Position numbers and translations under genes: made by a program. Shown in pieces: positions 48,028-57,169 of a stretch of DNA of 64,000 bases. The DNA comes from Sideroxydans sp. (GTDB lineage: Bacteria > Pseudomonadota > Gammaproteobacteria > Burkholderiales > Gallionellaceae), in NCBI GenBank assembly GCA_028710605.1, contig JAQTTU010000003.1:124001-188000 (forward strand), given 5' to 3'. Each line of letters begins with the position of its first letter. Positions within the stretch are counted from its first letter, which is position 1. Below the pieces are notes generated by a model, which saw only the letters and a list, made by a program, of their open reading frames with translations, was not told the DNA's origin and did no database searches.

Positions 48028-48735
48028 ATGAAAAAAATTCTCGTATTGGCGCTCGCAATGGGCATTTCTCAAACCGCTTCGGCCGGGATCAACACGCTGC
48101 AAAATCTGGCTCAAGGCGAATTCCGCAATTTCTCCGAAGACCTCGGCTCGGCATTGAGCTCCAAGGCAGTTTCTCCCGCCGAGGGGCTGGGAATCGTCGG
48201 CTTTGACGTGGGCGTGGAACTCACCCAGACCAAGCTGGCCAAGAGCGAAGCGCTGTGGAACAAAGTCGGCACCGGCTCGCTCAGCAATCTGTACGTGCCG
48301 AAACTGCACGTCACCAAAGGTCTGCCGCTGGACATCGACATCGGCGGTTTCATTTCCGCTGTGCCCACCACCGGCATCACCCTGTACGGCGGCGAAGCCA
48401 AGTGGGCATTCATGCCGGGCAGCACCGTGATGCCCGCCGTTGCCGTGCGCGGTGCGCTCACCAAGTTGTCCGGCGTAAGCCAGCTGGCTTTGAATACCAA
48501 GAGTCTGGACGTGTCAGTTTCCAAGGGGCTCGCCATGCTCACGCCTTACGCCGGTATCGGTCGGGTGTGGACCACCAGCACGCCGAACGCAGGCAGCCTG
48601 ACCGAGGAAAGCTTCTCGCAAAGCAAACTGTTCGTGGGAGCCAATTTCAATTTGGGGGTGATGAACCTGGCCGCCGAGTATGACAAGACCGGTTCGGCAG
48701 CTTCCATCAGCGGCAAGCTGGGCATGCGCTTCTAA
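48028..48735 (+). CDS. Predicted outer-membrane beta-barrel protein
   Basis: 235 residues: signal peptide (MKKILVLALAMGISQTASAG), then alternating strands rich in Gly and aromatic residues and a C-terminal Phe (SGKLGMRF), typical of outer-membrane barrels recognised by Bam. VPKLHVTKGLPLDIDIGGFI and LTPYAGIGRVWTT look like strand pairs. I do not recognise a family. It lies 85 bases after lemA and 32 before the GIDE-like gene, probably in one operon. Confidence 0.7.
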   Translation: MKKILVLALAMGISQTASAGINTLQNLAQGEFRNFSEDLGSALSSKAVSPAEGLGIVGFDVGVELTQTKLAKSEALWNKVGTGSLSNLYVPKLHVTKGLPLDIDIGGFISAVPTTGITLYGGEAKWAFMPGSTVMPAVAVRGALTKLSGVSQLALNTKSLDVSVSKGLAMLTPYAGIGRVWTTSTPNAGSLTEESFSQSKLFVGANFNLGVMNLAAEYDKTGSAASISGKLGMRF

Positions 48736-48767
48736 GCGTCGTCGCAGTCGGCGCAAAGGGGTTGGCG

Positions 48768-49658
48768 ATGCTCACTTCCTTGCGCCGCTCCTACTCGCAA
48801 CTCATCACTTCCGGCGGACAACTTTTACTGTTGTTCGCCGGATTTCATTTGGGCAGCCGCACTGCGTGGTTATGGTGTCTGGGCAGCATGGCGCTCATCA
48901 GCCTGTTTGTCTGGTATTCGGCGCTGCACCGCTTGCGCATCGTCAACGGCACGCCCACTTCGCGTATCGGATCAGCCGCGCAGGGGTATGTGGAATTGCT
49001 GGGCCATGCCCGGCCGCAGGGCGCGCCCATTCTGGGCAAATGTTCGCTGCTGCCCTGCCTGTGGTATCGCTACCAGATCGAGCGCAAGAATTACAAGAAC
49101 GAATGGCATACCGAATCTTCCGGCGAAAGCGATGCGCCCTTCCTGATCGACGACGGCAGCGGGCAATGCGTGATAGACCCCGCAGGCGCGGAGATCATCA
49201 CGCAGCACAAGAGCACATGGCGGGTCGCGGACTATCGCTATACCGAATGGACGTTGCTGCAACAGGATGCGCTGTATGCGCTGGGCGAATTCAAAACCGT
49301 TGGCGGCAGCACCAGCACGCTCACGCAGAACGATCTGGTGAACCAGGTGCTGTTCGAATGGAAGAAGGACAACGCGGACTTGCTCAAACGTTTCGATCTG
49401 GACAACAGCGGCGAACTCGATATGCAGGAATGGATGCTGGCGCGCCAGGCCGCCAAACGCGAAGCCAACAAACATCTGGCCGAAGCGCGCGCCGAGGCGG
49501 ACACCAACTTCCTGCTGCAACCGCACGACGGACGGCTATTTCTCATCAGCAATCTGCCGCCGGAAAAACTCGCCAGCCGCTACGCGCTGTGGACTTGGCT
49601 GCATCTGGCGATATTGTTTGGCGCATTGGGCGGGATGGCGTGGATGTTGGCTGGCTGA
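48768..49658 (+). CDS. GIDE-like membrane protein with an EF-hand-like segment
   Basis: 296 residues: two N-terminal hydrophobic segments, a domain resembling the bacterial GIDE module (SRIGSAAQGYVELLGHARPQ, then LPCLWYRYQIERKN), and a C-terminal membrane segment (LAILFGALGGMAWMLAG). Residues about 210-225 (DLDNSGELDMQEW) match the EF-hand calcium loop. ATG 48768 has AAAGGGGTTGGCG. Neighbourhood with lemA supports the assignment; function unknown. Confidence 0.75.
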   Translation: MLTSLRRSYSQLITSGGQLLLLFAGFHLGSRTAWLWCLGSMALISLFVWYSALHRLRIVNGTPTSRIGSAAQGYVELLGHARPQGAPILGKCSLLPCLWYRYQIERKNYKNEWHTESSGESDAPFLIDDGSGQCVIDPAGAEIITQHKSTWRVADYRYTEWTLLQQDALYALGEFKTVGGSTSTLTQNDLVNQVLFEWKKDNADLLKRFDLDNSGELDMQEWMLARQAAKREANKHLAEARAEADTNFLLQPHDGRLFLISNLPPEKLASRYALWTWLHLAILFGALGGMAWMLAG

Positions 49659-49680
49659 GCGAACGATGTTGCCTCGCTTT

Positions 49681-49740
49681 TGTAGGTGCGAATTCATTCG
49701 CACATAACATGTTCTCCGTGCGAATGAATTCGCACCTACA
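49681..49740. repeat. GTAG-type hairpin with 23-bp perfect arms
   Basis: Arms 49681-49703 and 49718-49740, TGTAGGTGCGAATTCATTCG plus CAC and its exact inverse, around a 14-base loop. Same left arm as at 39732. It lies between convergent genes. Confidence 0.88.
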
Positions 49741-49763
49741 AACGCTTCTCCTGCCTCTCAGGT

Positions 49764-50660
49764 TCAAACCGAAATCCGGTGTCCCGGATTCAGCAGATCA
49801 ATAATGCTCTGATGTCCGGCCTTGACGGCGAGATCGAGCGGCGTGCTGCCATCCTGATATTGCGCGTAGCGGTTCGCGCCTTTGTCCAGCAGCAGTTTGA
49901 CGATCTGGGTATGACCGTTGTTGGCGGCTTTGTGCAGCGCCGTCCAGCCGTCCATACTGGCCAGATTCACATCGGCTCCTTTCGCGATCAAATAGGCGCA
50001 TGCCAGCAGATGTCCGCGCGTGGCGGCCTGCATCAGCGCGGTCCAGCCGAACTGGCTCTGGATATTCGGATCGGCTCCCTTCTCCAGCAACAGATTCACC
50101 ACTTTGTCGTAGCCGTTGTAGGCCGCCCAATGCAATGGCGTGTAGCCGGTCTTGTCGCAGGCGGTAATTTTTGCGCCGCATTTGATCAGCAGCAGCGCGA
50201 ATTCTTCGTTGCCGTTGAATGCCGAGATCATCAGCGGAGTCCAGTCGCGCTCGTCGCGGATTTCCAGATCCACGCCGCACGACAGGAACACCTGCACCGC
50301 ATCCTGATTGCCATCCTCCACCGATTTCAGCAGCCCTTGCGGGGTGAATTCGTAACCGAGCTGCTCGACTTCCAGACGTTTAAACTCGGGGATGTCATCC
50401 CATGCATTGATTGTTAGATCCTGGCCGTGCAACGAGTGCAGATAGTTGCTGATGCGGATGATTTCCGCCGCCGCTTCCGGCGGAAAACCCGCCCGGTCTC
50501 CGCCGCGTTTGTCCACCATCAAGTCTTGCAGATAGTCCTCGATGTGCTCGGTCTCTATCAGTTCCTGAATTTTGCCGAACACGCGCGGAAAACGCGCTTC
50601 CAGCACGTTGGGGTAAATGCTTTCGTTATTGCCAAGCAGTTTGAGTAGTCTCTGATCCAC
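49764..50660 (-). CDS. Ankyrin-repeat protein with a conserved N-terminal domain (paralogue 1)
   Basis: About 298 residues. The N-terminal 75 residues (IYPNVLEARFPRVFGKIQEL, then DKRGGDRAGFPPEAAAEI) form a domain shared with the protein at 54048 and with the start of the GspE-type ATPase at 57170. The C-terminal half carries five or six ankyrin repeats (TPLHWAAYNGYDKVVNLLLE, TALMQAATRGHLLACAYLIA). No signal peptide; cytoplasmic. GTG 50660 aligns best with the start of paralogue 2; an ATG at 50720 would add 20 residues. Confidence 0.88.
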   Translation of the reverse strand: MDQRLLKLLGNNESIYPNVLEARFPRVFGKIQELIETEHIEDYLQDLMVDKRGGDRAGFPPEAAAEIIRISNYLHSLHGQDLTINAWDDIPEFKRLEVEQLGYEFTPQGLLKSVEDGNQDAVQVFLSCGVDLEIRDERDWTPLMISAFNGNEEFALLLIKCGAKITACDKTGYTPLHWAAYNGYDKVVNLLLEKGADPNIQSQFGWTALMQAATRGHLLACAYLIAKGADVNLASMDGWTALHKAANNGHTQIVKLLLDKGANRYAQYQDGSTPLDLAVKAGHQSIIDLLNPGHRISV

Positions 50661-50733
50661 AGTCTGAATACCATCCCGGAAATTGCCGACATTGGTTTTG
50701 AAATGACAACATAGCGACAAACCAATTCATTCC

Positions 50734-50753
50734 CGCGCAAAATCCTTTGCGCG
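50734..50753. repeat. 8-bp perfect hairpin upstream of ankyrin gene 1
   Basis: CGCGCAAAATCCTTTGCGCG has perfect 8-bp arms and a 4-base loop. It has no T run. It lies about 75 bases before the GTG start and 80 bases after the emrB stop, so it may be an end signal or an operator. Confidence 0.45.
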
Positions 50754-50830
50754 AACAAACAGATAATACTCTCAGGCGGGGGTTTCAGAGCGTCAAATTC
50801 TTTTCCGTTTTCGGCAATACACCAAGTCCC

Positions 50831-52345
50831 CTACTCCGCGCTGACCTGGACGGGCGCGGGCGCACCTTTGGGCGGCGTGCGCACCAGCAGGATCAGCGGC
50901 AGCATCACCAGAAAATTCAGCGTGGCGAACCAGAAGCTGTCGATGTAGGCGATGTTCTGCGCTTGATGCATGACGGCTTTGGCGGCGAGCGCGATGCCTT
51001 GCGGGTCTTGCACGCCCAGATGCAGCGGTGAAAGATACGCGTGCAACGATTCGCTGTACGGCGTGATCTCGCCGCGCAACAGCCCCCAGTTTTGTTGCGC
51101 GCTGCGCGAAAAATAAGTGGCCAGCACCGAGATGCCCAAGGCCGAACCGAAGGTGCGGATCAGGCTGTAAATCCCCGCCGCCTCGGCGGCGACCGCTTTG
51201 GGCAGCGTGGTGAACGCCAGCGTGGAAATGGGAACGAACACCAGCCCCATGCCCATGCCTTGCAAAATCATCGGCCACATCAAATCGCTGGCGGTGATGT
51301 CGCCGGTGAAGCGCGTCATCAGATAATTTCCAGCGACGCTGCATGCGATGCCGATCAGCACGAAATTGCGCGGCGGGAATCTGCCGGAAAATTTGCCGAC
51401 GAAGATCATCACGAAAAACGAGGCTAGCCCGCGCGGAGCCATGTACAGCCCGGCATCGAACGTGGGGTAGCCGAGAAAGTTTTGCAGGAACAAGGATTGC
51501 AGCACCATACCGCCGAAAAAGCCGACACCGATGGTGGTCATAATCAGGCAGGCGACCAGAAAATTGCGGTCGCGGAAGATGCGCAAATCGAACAGCGGAT
51601 GATGTTTGCCGGTGAGCGTATAGACGATGAAAAAGATCAGGGCGATGACCGCCAGCACGGTGGCGAAAACAAGCGTTTGCGAGCTGAACCAGTCATCCTG
51701 ATTGCCTCTATCCAGCACCAGTTGCGCCGCGCCGATCGCCACCGCCAGCGAAGCGAAGCCCAGCCAGTCCATGCGCCGTTCGCGCGTTTCGCTATCCGGC
51801 ACGTGACGCAGGGCGAGGATGAAGGAAATGATGCCGACCGGCAAATTGATATAGAACGTCCAGCGCCAGCTGATCACATCGGTGAGCCAGCCGCCCAGCG
51901 TCGGCCCCAGAATCGGCGCGACCATCACGCCCATCGCCCAAATCGCCATCGCTTTGCCGCGCTGTTCGCCAGGAAATGTTTGCAGCATGATGGATTGCGA
52001 CAGCGGCACCAGCGACGCGCCGAACACGCCTTGCAAAAAACGGAACAGCACCATTTGCGCCAGACTGTTCGCCATGCCGCACAGCGCGGAAGCGATGACG
52101 AAACCGGCGATGCAGATCAGCAAAAAACGCTTCTGCCCCAGACGGTCGGTGAAGAAGCCGGTGAGCGGCATGAAGATGGCGGAAGCGATCAGGTACGAGG
52201 TGAGCACCCAGCCGATGTTGTCCGGCGTGGCATCGAGTTGCCCCGCCATGTTGGGCAGCGCCACGTTGATGATGGTGGTGTCCAGCACCTGCATGATGGT
52301 CGCCGACATCACGGCGATGCTGGTGAGAACGCGGCTTTTGCTCAT
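50831..52345 (-). CDS. emrB: DHA2-family drug efflux transporter (EmrB-like)
   Basis: 504 residues with about fourteen membrane segments. LDTTIINVALPNMAGQLDAT is the DHA2 motif in segment 1, and GRPPRNFVLIG-type loops and LGPTLGGWLTDVISWRWTFY (motif C region) are present. With EmrA and an outer-membrane channel it would export hydrophobic compounds by proton antiport. No channel gene lies here. Confidence 0.92.
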   Translation of the reverse strand: MSKSRVLTSIAVMSATIMQVLDTTIINVALPNMAGQLDATPDNIGWVLTSYLIASAIFMPLTGFFTDRLGQKRFLLICIAGFVIASALCGMANSLAQMVLFRFLQGVFGASLVPLSQSIMLQTFPGEQRGKAMAIWAMGVMVAPILGPTLGGWLTDVISWRWTFYINLPVGIISFILALRHVPDSETRERRMDWLGFASLAVAIGAAQLVLDRGNQDDWFSSQTLVFATVLAVIALIFFIVYTLTGKHHPLFDLRIFRDRNFLVACLIMTTIGVGFFGGMVLQSLFLQNFLGYPTFDAGLYMAPRGLASFFVMIFVGKFSGRFPPRNFVLIGIACSVAGNYLMTRFTGDITASDLMWPMILQGMGMGLVFVPISTLAFTTLPKAVAAEAAGIYSLIRTFGSALGISVLATYFSRSAQQNWGLLRGEITPYSESLHAYLSPLHLGVQDPQGIALAAKAVMHQAQNIAYIDSFWFATLNFLVMLPLILLVRTPPKGAPAPVQVSAE

Positions 52346-52354
52346 AATTATTCA

Positions 52355-52457
52355 GCCACGGATGAACACGGATAGGCACGGATAAAATCCAAAGCGCGTG
52401 CAGACCCGCTGACAATCCGATAGCGATAATCCGTGATCACCTGTGTTTATCCGTGGC
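52355..52457. repeat. CACGGAT tandem-unit hairpin between emrA and emrB
   Basis: GCCACGGATGAACACGGATA with GGCACGGATAA at the left, and ATAATCCGTGATCACCTGTG with TTTATCCGTGGC at the right, are inverse. Its right arm overlaps the last codons of emrA. Confidence 0.8.
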
Positions 52458-53451
52458 TTGATTTTGAATTCAAATTTACCGTCACCGTCGCCGTCGCGCC
52501 TATGCGCAACGGATGCTCGGCATCGGTCGGCGCGAGCTTGATACGCACCGGCACGCGTTGCGCGATCTTCACCCAGTTGCCGGTGGCATTCTGCGGCGGC
52601 AGCAGCGAGAACGCCGTGCCCGTGCCGCCGGAGAGACTTTCCACCGAGCCTTTGAAATGCTGGCCGGAATACATATCGATCAGGATGTCCACATCCTGGC
52701 CGACATGAATTCCAGACAATTCGGTTTCCTTGAAATTCGCTTCGATGTGAAAACTGTCCTGCGCGATCAGCGCGAACAGCGGCGCACCGGCATTCACCAG
52801 CGATCCCGCCGTCAGCGTCAGGTTGCTGATCTGCCCGTCCTGCATCGCGGTGATGTGCGTGTGTTGCAAATCGAGTTTGGCCTGCGCGATGGCGGCCTGC
52901 GCCTTCAGCACGTCGCCGCGCTCTTCGGTCTTCTGCGGCGCGGAGAGCGCCTTGGCCAACTTGGCGCGCGCCTGATCCAGCGAGGCCTGCAAAGCCTGCA
53001 TACGCGTCTGCGCGTCGTCCACGGCTTGCTGCGAAAGGAAGTGTTGCGCGACGAGTTCCTTGTCGCGCGCATAACTGCTGCGCGCATTGGCCAGATCGCC
53101 CTCGGTCTGCGCAACTTGCGCCCGCGCTGCGGCGGCTTCCGCATTGTCCTGCCGCGCGTTTTGCTTCGCCACGGCCAGATCGGCCTGGGCGCGGCTCAAT
53201 GCGATGGCGAAAGGTTCGGGGTCGATGTCGAACAGCACGTCGCCTTTGTGAACATACTGGTTGTCCTGGACATGCACGGCGACCACGCGCCCACCGACTT
53301 GCGCCGCCACGTTCACCACATCCGCGTTGATGTAAGCATTTTCTGTGCTGCGCGACTGCCCGGAGAAATGCGCGATGGCAAAGCCGATCAGCAAGGCAAG
53401 CAGCAACAGCGCGATGGCGACAGGTTTCTTGTTTTCGGCGATACGTTTCAT
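52447..53451 (-). CDS. emrA: HlyD-family membrane fusion protein (EmrA-like)
   Basis: 334 residues: an N-terminal membrane anchor (VAIALLLLALLIGFAIAHF), then NAYINADVVNVAAQVGGRVV (lipoyl-like half), a coiled-coil hairpin (AVAKQNARQDNAEAAAARAQ), the second half (DGQISNLTLTAGSLVNAG) and barrel domain. Coupled to marR by a 4-base overlap. The C-terminal codons (NLNSKSSHG) reach into the repeat. Confidence 0.92.
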   Translation of the reverse strand: MKRIAENKKPVAIALLLLALLIGFAIAHFSGQSRSTENAYINADVVNVAAQVGGRVVAVHVQDNQYVHKGDVLFDIDPEPFAIALSRAQADLAVAKQNARQDNAEAAAARAQVAQTEGDLANARSSYARDKELVAQHFLSQQAVDDAQTRMQALQASLDQARAKLAKALSAPQKTEERGDVLKAQAAIAQAKLDLQHTHITAMQDGQISNLTLTAGSLVNAGAPLFALIAQDSFHIEANFKETELSGIHVGQDVDILIDMYSGQHFKGSVESLSGGTGTAFSLLPPQNATGNWVKIAQRVPVRIKLAPTDAEHPLRIGATATVTVNLNSKSSHG

Positions 53452-53879
53452 GCGATTGTTCCCAGTTTGCCGCGAATGCTGTTCAGCACATCGCAGGCGG
53501 TTTTAATCTCGGCCTGACTCAGGCCGTCCAGCAATTCCTTGCGCAAATCGGCGGCGTAAGCGCGGATATCTATCACCACTTTCTTGCCGCTATCGGACAA
53601 GCACAGATGCTTCACGCGCCGGTCGGTTTCGCTGCCGCAGCGGCTGAGCAAGCCTTCCTTTTCCATGTGATCGACCAGCCTGACCAGCGTCGCGGCTTCG
53701 ATGCCCATGTGCTGCGCCAGTTCGTGGTGGGTGCAACCGTCATGGCGCGAAAGATGCAACAGCAGCATCCAGCGCGAATGCGAAAACCCCAAAGGGCGCA
53801 AGCGCCTGTCCAGCTCGTTGCGCCAGGCGCGCACTGCCATAAACATCGACTCCGAAAATTGCTCGTTCAGGGATTTCAT
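53448..53879 (-). CDS. MarR family transcriptional regulator
   Basis: 143 residues: winged helix with HHELAQHMGIEAATLVRLVD (recognition helix region) and MEKEGLLSRCGSETDRRVKH (wing with D-R). ATG 53879 was taken; 14 upstream codons are not family-like. It is the first gene of the marR-emrA-emrB operon and probably represses it, releasing on binding an exported compound. Confidence 0.9.
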   Translation of the reverse strand: MKSLNEQFSESMFMAVRAWRNELDRRLRPLGFSHSRWMLLLHLSRHDGCTHHELAQHMGIEAATLVRLVDHMEKEGLLSRCGSETDRRVKHLCLSDSGKKVVIDIRAYAADLRKELLDGLSQAEIKTACDVLNSIRGKLGTIA

Positions 53880-53880
53880 T

Positions 53881-53915
53881 ATAGTTGGCCAGCTAATTGT
53901 TTGCTTGCTAACTAT
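53881..53915. promoter_or_regulatory. Candidate operator for the MarR-type regulator
   Basis: ATAGTTGGC at 53881-53889 and GCTAACTAT at 53907-53915 form an 8-of-9 dyad directly before the start codon, in an AT-rich 35-base stretch. MarR proteins bind such inverted repeats. Position supports autoregulation. Confidence 0.5.
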
Positions 53916-54047
53916 TTTCACGGAAAGCGGCGGTTTTGTCGAGCGCGGGATTCGTAACGCCGGATGCTGCGGGAGGGGCGATGCCCGGAACAGAAAATTT
54001 CGGACATCGAAAATGCGCGGAGCGACGCTACACTCCGTGTATGCGTC

Positions 54048-54935
54048 TCAATCGGTTTGGCACAGCAGCGCGACAATCTCCGAATGACCGAATTTGCTGG
54101 CCAGATTGAGCGGCGAACTGCCGTCTTTCTGCCGCGCCTGACGGTCGGCACCTTTTTCGATGAGCAATTTGACCACGGCAAGGTGTCCGTTTTGGCAAGC
54201 TCTATGCAACGCCACACTGCCATCCTCGCTGACCTGATTCACATCCCCACCGAAAGCGATCAGGTAGGCGGAAGCGACCAGATGCCCGCGCGCCGCTGCC
54301 AACATCAGCGGAGTCCAGCCAACTTTGCATTGCTGATTCGGATTGACACCGTGATCCAGCAGCAATTTCGCCACGTTGCCATGGCCGTTATAGGCGGCCC
54401 AATGCAGTGCGGAGTAACCCTTCATATCGCGCACATCGGTCTTTGCGCCGCTCTCCAGCAGCATCTTGACCACGTCATCCGACCCCTTGGCCGAGGCAAT
54501 GATCAGTGCGGTCCAATTGCGCTCGTCGCGCACCTCAAGATTGGCACCAAAATCAATCAGTCTTTTCGCAACCTCGAGATTGCCGTCTTCCACCGCTTTC
54601 AGAAAACTTTTTGTTGTCACTTCATAGCCGGATTGCATAATGACCTTGCGCTTCTTGTCGGCATCGACACCGCCCCAGACATCAAGCTCTTTGTCTTGCA
54701 CATGAATTTCGCTGTGGTAACTGCTGAGGCGGAAAATTTCCTTGGCGGCCTCGGGCGGAAAACCTTCGCGATCCCCTCCGCGCGTGTTCAACAACAGGTC
54801 TTGCAGATACGCATCAATTCTAGGGGTTTCCCACAATTCGAGCAGCTTGCTGAAAACGCGCGGAAACCTGGCTTCCAGCACATGGGGATAAACCGCCTCG
54901 TTGCCATCCAGCATTCTCAATAGCGTCGGATTCAT
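54048..54935 (-). CDS. Ankyrin-repeat protein with a conserved N-terminal domain (paralogue 2)
   Basis: 295 residues with the same plan as the gene at 49764: N-terminal domain AVYPHVLEARFPRVFSKLLE and RGGDREGFPPEAAKEIFRLS, a linker, then ankyrin repeats (SALHWAAYNGHGNVAKLLLD, TPLMLAAARGHLVASAYLIA). ATG 54935 has AAAGGGATCAAGGTT. The two paralogues flank the efflux operon, so the pair was either split by it or duplicated around it. A protein-binding role is likely; partner unknown. Confidence 0.88.
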   Translation of the reverse strand: MNPTLLRMLDGNEAVYPHVLEARFPRVFSKLLELWETPRIDAYLQDLLLNTRGGDREGFPPEAAKEIFRLSSYHSEIHVQDKELDVWGGVDADKKRKVIMQSGYEVTTKSFLKAVEDGNLEVAKRLIDFGANLEVRDERNWTALIIASAKGSDDVVKMLLESGAKTDVRDMKGYSALHWAAYNGHGNVAKLLLDHGVNPNQQCKVGWTPLMLAAARGHLVASAYLIAFGGDVNQVSEDGSVALHRACQNGHLAVVKLLIEKGADRQARQKDGSSPLNLASKFGHSEIVALLCQTD

Positions 54936-55058
54936 AACCTTGATCCCTTTTGTAGTTTTGCAACATATTACATTGTATCCGCATCGTATTGATCCGATGC
55001 ACATTACTTTCTACTGCGGCGAAAAAAGCAACAAGTCGGTTTCGGTGAAGTGTGAAAA

Positions 55059-56993
55059 TTATAGTGAATCTTTAGGGTTGAAAAAAGCCACCGCCTCCGC
55101 TTCGTCGCGCGTGCGCTTGAACGGCGGCAGGCTTTGCCAGATACGTTTGCCGTAATGTTTTGAAATCAGGCGCGGGTCGCAAATCATCAGCACACCCCGG
55201 TCGCTCTCGTCGCGGATCAATCGCCCCGCGCCTTGCTTGAGATTGATGATGGTGCGCGGCAACTGGTATTCCATGAAGGCGTTGCGTCCCTGCTTGTTCA
55301 GCTCCGCGATGCGCGCAGACAGCACCGGATCGTCCGGCGGCGCGAACGGCAGCTTGTCGATGATGACCAGCGACAAGGCCTCGCCGCGCACATCCACGCC
55401 TTCCCAAAACGACTGGCTGCCCAGCAGCACCGCGTTGCCGTGTTCGCGGAAACGCGTGAGCAACTCGTTGCGCGAACCCTCGCCCTGAATCAGCAACGGG
55501 AATGTCAAATTCTTGCGGTCGAATTCGGCTTGCAGGATTTCGTATGCGCGTTGCATAGCGCGCAAACTGGTGAACAACAAAAATGCACGGCCTTTGCTCG
55601 CCTCGATCAACGGCAGCGCCGCCTGCACCACGGCATCGGTATAACCCTCGGTGTTCGGCTCCGGCAGATTCTGCGGCACATACAGCAACGCCTGTTGCTG
55701 ATAATCGAACGGACTGTCCCAGCAGGCGGTGCGCGCTTCGAGCAGCCCCATCTCGTTTTGATAATGTGAAAAGTTCTGCTTCACCGCGAGGGTGGCCGAG
55801 GTGAATATCCAGGCGCGCGGATGGCCGCTGATCTGTTTGGCGAAGATGTCGGCGATGGATAACGGCGTGGTGTTGAGTTGCAGCGAGTGATGAAAAACTT
55901 CCAGCCAGCGCACCGTCTCCGGCACATCGTCGTCCTGCCAATGCTTGAGTTGTTGCGCCAACGCCAGTGCGCGCTGCCAGCAATTCTCCAACCCTTCGCT
56001 GCGCTCGGCCTGCCTTTCCAACAGCCCGGCGAGCTTGGTCAACTTCTCGCCCAGCGTCTTCAACGCAGGTGCAAACTCCTTGATGCTTTGCGTCGCATCC
56101 GCCGCCATGCGTCCCTCCTTTTTGAACGCGAGGCGCAAATCGCGCGCGGCTTTTTCCAGCTCATCGCATGCCAGCGGCAGCGGCGCAAAATCCTTGGCCG
56201 AGGTCAGCGCCTCGATGCGCGCATCGCGTGTCAAGTCGAGCAATTGCGAGGTGGAAAGACTTTCGCCGAAAAACAGGCTGGCCGTCTCCGGCAACTGGTG
56301 CGCCTCGTCGAAGATCACCGTGTTGCAAGCGGGCAGTAACTCTGCCACGCCCTCGTCGCGCAGCATCACATCGGCGAAAAACAAATGATGGTTCACCACC
56401 ACCACGTCTGCTTCCATCGCCTCCTTGCGCGCCTTGAGCACGAAACATTCCTTGTGCTGCGGGCAGTCCTGTCCGAGACAGTTGTCGCGCGTCGAAGTCA
56501 CGTGCATCCAGATAGGCGCGCTCTCCGACACATCCGCCAATCCGCTCTTGTCGCCGCTCTGCGTCACCTTGGCGTACTGCACGATCTTCGCCAAATGCTT
56601 CACATCCTCGCGCGTCTTGAACAACCCGTTCGATTGCGCCAGTTCCAGATGGTAATGGCACACATAATTCGAGCGCCCCTTGAGCAGCGCCACCGACACC
56701 GGCGCTTTCAAGGCATCGCGCACCATGGGCAAATCTTTTTGGAACAGTTGGTCTTGCAGGTTTTTGGTACCGGTGGAAATCACCACCTTGCCGCCCGCCA
56801 GCAGCGCGGGCACCAGATAGGCGAAAGTTTTGCCCGTACCCGTTCCCGCTTCGGCCACCAGAATCGCGTTGTCGCGTATTGCTTCCGCCACGGCTATTGC
56901 CATGTCGCGCTGTTGCGCGCGCGGACGGAACGATGCAACTTCGGTGGCAAGCGGGCTTTGCTCGGAAAAAAAACGATCTACTTCGGTGGGCAC
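55059..56993 (-). CDS. ATP-dependent DNA helicase, DinG/YoaA family
   Basis: 644 residues, superfamily 2 XPD-like. Walker A is VAEAGTGTGKTFAYLVPALL. Likely iron-sulfur cysteines lie in VCHYHLELAQ and CLGQDCPQHKECFVLKARKE. The DEAH box is IFDEAHQLPETASLFF. C-terminal motifs include LGSQSFWEGVDVRGEALSLV and GAGRLIRDESDRGVLMICD. It unwinds DNA with 5'-3' polarity in repair of replication-transcription conflicts in known members. Nothing adjacent is coregulated. Confidence 0.93.
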   Translation of the reverse strand: MPTEVDRFFSEQSPLATEVASFRPRAQQRDMAIAVAEAIRDNAILVAEAGTGTGKTFAYLVPALLAGGKVVISTGTKNLQDQLFQKDLPMVRDALKAPVSVALLKGRSNYVCHYHLELAQSNGLFKTREDVKHLAKIVQYAKVTQSGDKSGLADVSESAPIWMHVTSTRDNCLGQDCPQHKECFVLKARKEAMEADVVVVNHHLFFADVMLRDEGVAELLPACNTVIFDEAHQLPETASLFFGESLSTSQLLDLTRDARIEALTSAKDFAPLPLACDELEKAARDLRLAFKKEGRMAADATQSIKEFAPALKTLGEKLTKLAGLLERQAERSEGLENCWQRALALAQQLKHWQDDDVPETVRWLEVFHHSLQLNTTPLSIADIFAKQISGHPRAWIFTSATLAVKQNFSHYQNEMGLLEARTACWDSPFDYQQQALLYVPQNLPEPNTEGYTDAVVQAALPLIEASKGRAFLLFTSLRAMQRAYEILQAEFDRKNLTFPLLIQGEGSRNELLTRFREHGNAVLLGSQSFWEGVDVRGEALSLVIIDKLPFAPPDDPVLSARIAELNKQGRNAFMEYQLPRTIINLKQGAGRLIRDESDRGVLMICDPRLISKHYGKRIWQSLPPFKRTRDEAEAVAFFNPKDSL

Positions 56994-57045
56994 AGGAGAG
57001 GATGTTAAAAATATTTAGGTCGCAAGTTCGGTGTAAATTTTTCGC

Positions 57046-57051
57046 TATAAT
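57046..57051 (+). promoter_or_regulatory. Possible -10 element upstream of the GspE-type gene
   Basis: TATAAT at 57046-57051 in an AT-rich stretch, with TATAGT 20 bases later. No good -35 box is seen at 17 bases upstream. It lies about 120 bases before the proposed start in the divergent gap after the helicase gene. Confidence 0.3.
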
Positions 57052-57169
57052 CCATCGCTGAAGATAATGCTATAGTCTGAAAAGACCACAAATGATTTTA
57101 CGCGAAAGATCGCGCAAAGAGTTCTGGAAAATGATTTCCTAACAATGATTGAAGAAATGGTGCTTGCTT

